64,000 nt of DNA, taken from assembly GCF_020131355.1 (NCBI RefSeq), contig NZ_JAHLEL010000044.1, positions 434,001-498,000 on the forward strand, read 5' to 3'. Origin of the DNA: Pseudonocardia sp. ICBG1293. Lineage in GTDB: Bacteria; Actinomycetota; Actinomycetes; Mycobacteriales; Pseudonocardiaceae. Positions 61,320 through 64,000 of the stretch are shown in pieces (the stretch's first letter is position 1; the number at the start of each line of letters is the position of its first letter). A program made the position numbers and the translations under genes. The notes below the pieces were generated by a model, which worked only from the letters and a program-made list of their open reading frames with translations, did not search any database and was not told the DNA's origin.

Positions 61320-62048
61320 ATGAACACGCCGACGCCCCCGGGCACCGCCGTCCGTCTCGACGACCTCATCCGGGCCGTCACCGCGGCCCACCACGACCCC
61401 CTGGAACAGCTGTCCGACGCGGTGCTGACCGGGGACCACCTCGGTGAGGTCGCCGACCACCTGATCGGCCACTTCGTCGACCGGGCACGCCGCTCCGGCG
61501 CCTCGTGGACCGAGATCGGCCGCAGCATGGGGGTGTCCAAGCAGGCCGCGCAGAAGCGGTTCGTGCCGCGTGGCGACGCCGCTGACGACATGGCGGGCGG
61601 TTTCGAGCGCTTCACCCCGCGGGCCCGCGGGGTCGTCGTCGCGGCCCAGGAGTCGGCCCGCGCGGCCGGCAACGACCGGATCACGCGTGAGCACCTGCTG
61701 CTCGGTCTGCTCGCCGAGACCCACGGGCTCGCGGTGCTGCTGCTGACCGGGCTCGGCACCGACACCGGCGCGCTGGGCGAGGCCGCCACCGCGGCGCTGC
61801 CGGCCCCCGCGGACACCCAGCCCGCGCTCATCCCGTTCGACCCGACCGCGAAGAAGTCCCTGGAGCTGACGTTGCGCCACACGCTGCGGCTGGGGCACCA
61901 CTACGTCGGCACCGAGCACGTCCTGCTCGCGCTGCTGGAGACCGAGGACGGCGACGGCGTCCTGTCCGCCGCCGGGGTCGACGCCGCCCGCGTCGAAGAG
62001 GCCCTGGAACAGGCGCTCACCGCCATGGCCGACCCCGGCACGTCGTGA
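61320..62048 (+). CDS. HTH plus Clp-N domain protein, probable autoregulator
   Basis: 242 residues. An N-terminal HTH (SGASWTEIGRSMGVSKQAAQ, about 60-80) precedes two Clp N-terminal repeats (ITREHLLLGLLAETHGLAVL and YVGTEHVLLALLETEDGDGV). There is no ATPase domain. Such proteins are transcription factors or Clp adaptors of unknown target in actinobacteria. ATG 61320 lies one base after a palindrome that is repeated 28 bases upstream, strongly suggesting self-repression and a leaderless or very short leader. Confidence 0.88.
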   Translation: MNTPTPPGTAVRLDDLIRAVTAAHHDPLEQLSDAVLTGDHLGEVADHLIGHFVDRARRSGASWTEIGRSMGVSKQAAQKRFVPRGDAADDMAGGFERFTPRARGVVVAAQESARAAGNDRITREHLLLGLLAETHGLAVLLLTGLGTDTGALGEAATAALPAPADTQPALIPFDPTAKKSLELTLRHTLRLGHHYVGTEHVLLALLETEDGDGVLSAAGVDAARVEEALEQALTAMADPGTS

Positions 62049-62136
62049 CCGCCCTCATCCGGGTCCCGGCGCGCCACGCGCCGCGTGCGGTGGAGACCCC
62101 GCGGCAGCGGCGCCTCGTCCGCCGGTACGGGTCCCG

Positions 62137-63012
62137 CTAGGACGCGAGCTCGATGCTCCCCCGGACCGACTCCGGTGCCCCGTCGGCGCCGGCGGCGACG
62201 GCGATGCGGTCCCCGTCGGGGGTCCCGCCCACCCACACGTCGGCGCCGGCGAACGCGGGCGCGGTGAGCCGGTACTCGAAGCCCCGGACGAACGCCGTCG
62301 GGCGGTGCCGGCGTGCGATCTCTAGGCCGAGCAGGGCGAACAGCGGACCGTGCACGACGAGCCCGGGGCAGCCCTCGACGCCGGTGACGTAGGGCAGGTC
62401 GTAGTGGATGCGATGGGTGTTGTAGGTCAGCGCCGACATCCGGAACAGCAGCTCCGGGCCGGTCGGCAGGGTGAACCCCCACTCGTGGTCCGGTCGCGGG
62501 GCCGGGTCGGGGGTGGTCAGACCGCGGCCGGTGCCGGGCGGCTGGGAGCGGTAGACGATGTCCTGCTCCTCCACGCAGAGGAGCGTGTCGTCACGACGGA
62601 ACTCCGCGCGCGTGGTCACGAAGGCCATCTCGCCGGTGCGTCCCTGCTTCACCCGGACCGGGCCGAGCTCCTGGCGGCGGGTCACCGGCTCACCGACCCG
62701 CCACGGCGCGTGCCAGGTCAGACGGCCGCCGGCGAACATCCGGCGCCGGTCCGGGACCGGGGGCAGGAAGTGGCCCTCGCGGGGGTGGCCGTCGTCGCCG
62801 AGCGCCGACATCAGCGGGGTGTCGAGGAAGGCGAACCAGTGCCACAGCGGCGGGAGCGGATCCCCCTCGGCGGCGACCGGGTCGAGGTCGAGCAGCCCGG
62901 AGAACGCGGCGACCGCCCACGGGGTGACGGCACCGGTGCCGACGAGCGGCCCGGGGGCCCAGCCGTCGAGGGCGGCGGCCAGGTCGGCGGGGGTGTTCCC
63001 GGGGCCGGTCAC
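62137..63012 (-). CDS. MaoC/FAS1-like dehydratase (HTD2/mesaconyl-C4-CoA hydratase type)
   Basis: 291 residues. N-terminal hot-dog part includes LDTPLMSALGDDGHPREGHF and VTRRQELGPVRVKQGRTGEM; C-terminal hot-dog FRMSALTYNTHRIHYDLPYV with the catalytic His/Asp pattern and PGLVVHGPLFALLGLEIARR. Family members hydrate mesaconyl-C4-CoA or dehydrate 3-hydroxyacyl substrates. GTG 63012 overlaps the hydrolase stop (GTGA). It is the last gene of a coupled WS/DGAT-hydrolase-MaoC run, so acyl-CoA/lipid metabolism is likely. Confidence 0.85.
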   Translation of the reverse strand: MTGPGNTPADLAAALDGWAPGPLVGTGAVTPWAVAAFSGLLDLDPVAAEGDPLPPLWHWFAFLDTPLMSALGDDGHPREGHFLPPVPDRRRMFAGGRLTWHAPWRVGEPVTRRQELGPVRVKQGRTGEMAFVTTRAEFRRDDTLLCVEEQDIVYRSQPPGTGRGLTTPDPAPRPDHEWGFTLPTGPELLFRMSALTYNTHRIHYDLPYVTGVEGCPGLVVHGPLFALLGLEIARRHRPTAFVRGFEYRLTAPAFAGADVWVGGTPDGDRIAVAAGADGAPESVRGSIELAS

Positions 63013-63803
63013 GACGCGACCTGGTAGCGGGTGTGCTGCAGGATCGTCCAGGCCACCAGGGCCGGGTTGTCCACCATCGGGACGTGGCCCACGCCGGGGA
63101 GCACGACCAGCTCGGCGCCGGGTACGGCGTCCATCAGCGGGCGGCCGTAGCGGCCGTAGGGGATCGTGCGGTCCGAGCCGGCCCAGGCGACCCGCACCGG
63201 GCAGGGCAGCTGCTCGAACGGGGTGATCGCGGTGTCCATCCTCGCCGCGGACAGCAGCGGCTCCAGGATGGTGCAGCCGGCGAGGTCGTCGAACAGCTCG
63301 GCCACCTCCTCGGGGGTGTAGCGGTCGGCGTGCTCGGCCACGGTGAGCAGGAGCAGCCTGCGGATCACCCCGCACGAGGCCAGTGTGCGCATCGGCGCCC
63401 ACCCCGCGAGCAGTGCCCCGACCCGGAACACCGCGAGCAGCCGGTACAGGTCCGAGGGCACCGACCAGGCCCCGGCCGGGGACAGCCCGACGACCGAGCG
63501 GGCCCGGCCGCGGCGGGCCAGCTCCAGGGCGGCCCAGCCGCCCAGGGAGTTGCCGACCACGTGCGGCCGTTCCGGCACGCCCAGCGCGTCGAGCTCCCCG
63601 ACCAGGGCGTCGACCATCAGGTCCATGCTGAACTCGCCGTCGGGCATCGACGGGCCGTCGAGGTGCCCGGGCATCGTGACCGCCCAGACCTCGTGGTGTT
63701 CCTCCAGCATGGGCAGCAGCGGCTTCCAGGCCCGCCAGGACGAGGTCATCCCGTGGAGCAGCAGCAACGGCTCCCCCGAGCCGCCGACGTGGTGTGCGCT
63801 CAT
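63009..63803 (-). CDS. Alpha/beta-hydrolase
   Basis: 264 residues. GEPLLLLHGMTSSWRAWKPL (oxyanion region), VVGNSLGGWAALELARRGRA (nucleophile Ser), AWAGSDRTIPYGRYGRPLMD (acid) and VLPGVGHVPMVDNPALVAWT (His). A standard hydrolase fold, substrate unknown. ATG 63803 overlaps the WS/DGAT stop by ATGA. Confidence 0.9.
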   Translation of the reverse strand: MSAHHVGGSGEPLLLLHGMTSSWRAWKPLLPMLEEHHEVWAVTMPGHLDGPSMPDGEFSMDLMVDALVGELDALGVPERPHVVGNSLGGWAALELARRGRARSVVGLSPAGAWSVPSDLYRLLAVFRVGALLAGWAPMRTLASCGVIRRLLLLTVAEHADRYTPEEVAELFDDLAGCTILEPLLSAARMDTAITPFEQLPCPVRVAWAGSDRTIPYGRYGRPLMDAVPGAELVVLPGVGHVPMVDNPALVAWTILQHTRYQVAS

Positions 63804-64000
63804 CCGACGATCATCGGCTCGGCGGCCCCCGGCTGCAGCGCGAGGACCTCCGCGAAGCCCCCGGCCAGGCAGCGGGCGAACTCCTCGCGGTCGGTGATCG
63901 CCGCCGCGTCGATGTTCGCACCGACGCAGCACTGGTCCCCGTGGGTGACCACCGAGATCATGGCGGCGCAGCCGGGCAGCGGCGCGAACGGGTAGACGCG
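63800..64000 (-). CDS. Wax ester synthase/diacylglycerol acyltransferase, C-terminal fragment
   Basis: Minus-strand frame from the right edge reads RVYPFAPLPGCAAMISVVTH and CCVGANIDAAAITDREEFAR, ending EPMIVG. This is the WS/DGAT C-terminal domain pattern. The catalytic HHxxxDG lies beyond the window. Coupled to the downstream hydrolase by ATGA, so the three genes form one operon for neutral lipid or ester metabolism. Confidence 0.75.
   Translation of the reverse strand, partial: RVYPFAPLPGCAAMISVVTHGDQCCVGANIDAAAITDREEFARCLAGGFAEVLALQPGAAEPMIVG

Overview
This window is chromosomal DNA from a very GC-rich actinobacterium. GTG starts are common, genes are often joined by 4-base ATGA/GTGA overlaps, and there are two DinB-type polymerases, an Rpf-type muralytic protein, a F420-type LLM oxidoreductase, a WS/DGAT fragment and a mycosporine-like amino acid (MAA) cluster of the kind reported from Actinosynnema and Pseudonocardia. 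Pseudonocardiaceae, possibly Pseudonocardia, is the best guess. It is an inference from gene content, not a measured identity.

Layout. 1-8.3 kb: the end of a beta-lactamase-fold serine hydrolase, a BCCT osmolyte transporter, an uncharacterised 581-residue protein, a quinone oxidoreductase, small hypothetical genes and a SnoaL-like protein. 8.28-11.76 kb: an IS630 element followed by five IS5-type elements or 121-bp MITEs packed end to end and separated only by TAA. This array splits a divergent SnoaL/TetR pair next to its operator. 11.8-18.2 kb: TetR, a DinB2-type polymerase with a leucine steric gate, a small HTH protein, an MFS gene cut by an IS3 element, and a divergent SDR/TetR pair around a perfect palindrome. 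18.3-22.97 kb: an IS701 element abutting an IS427-type IS5 element at a shared CTAG. The IS427-type element is itself riddled with MITEs and two identical 980-bp IS5 copies.

23-29.1 kb: a small membrane protein, Nei-type glycosylase, DoxX, a threonine-synthase-like enzyme coupled to an AbgT transporter, and a TauD-like dioxygenase. 29.2-35.7 kb (minus strand): the MAA operon mysA-mysB-mysC-mysD, preceded by a catalytically degenerate HAD protein and a second TauD-like dioxygenase. mysA makes the cyclohexenone core, mysB O-methylates it, mysC (ATP-grasp) adds the first amino acid and mysD (D-Ala-D-Ala ligase-like) the second.

35.8-49.1 kb is mostly housekeeping and stress functions: PepO-type peptidase, HVA1/DUF2945, amino-acid permease, GNAT, two MFS exporters, Rpf, HSL-type esterase, DUF1275, Dps and a universal stress protein. 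49.2-52.4 kb is a tctCBA tripartite tricarboxylate transporter. 52.4-64 kb holds an LLM oxidoreductase/SCO6745-like pair, an NTF2-flavin monooxygenase fusion, DUF1684, an EamA-like transporter, a paralogue of the 3.1-kb unknown protein, an SOS-boxed DinB, a Clp-N/HTH protein with twin operators, and a coupled WS/DGAT-hydrolase-dehydratase operon.

Five genes (mysA, tctA, the universal stress protein, the 28.3-kb TauD and the IS701 transposase) each carry a single-base indel in a C/G run. The most economical reading is homopolymer error in the assembly, so these genes may be intact in the organism. I saw no rRNA, tRNA or CRISPR array.
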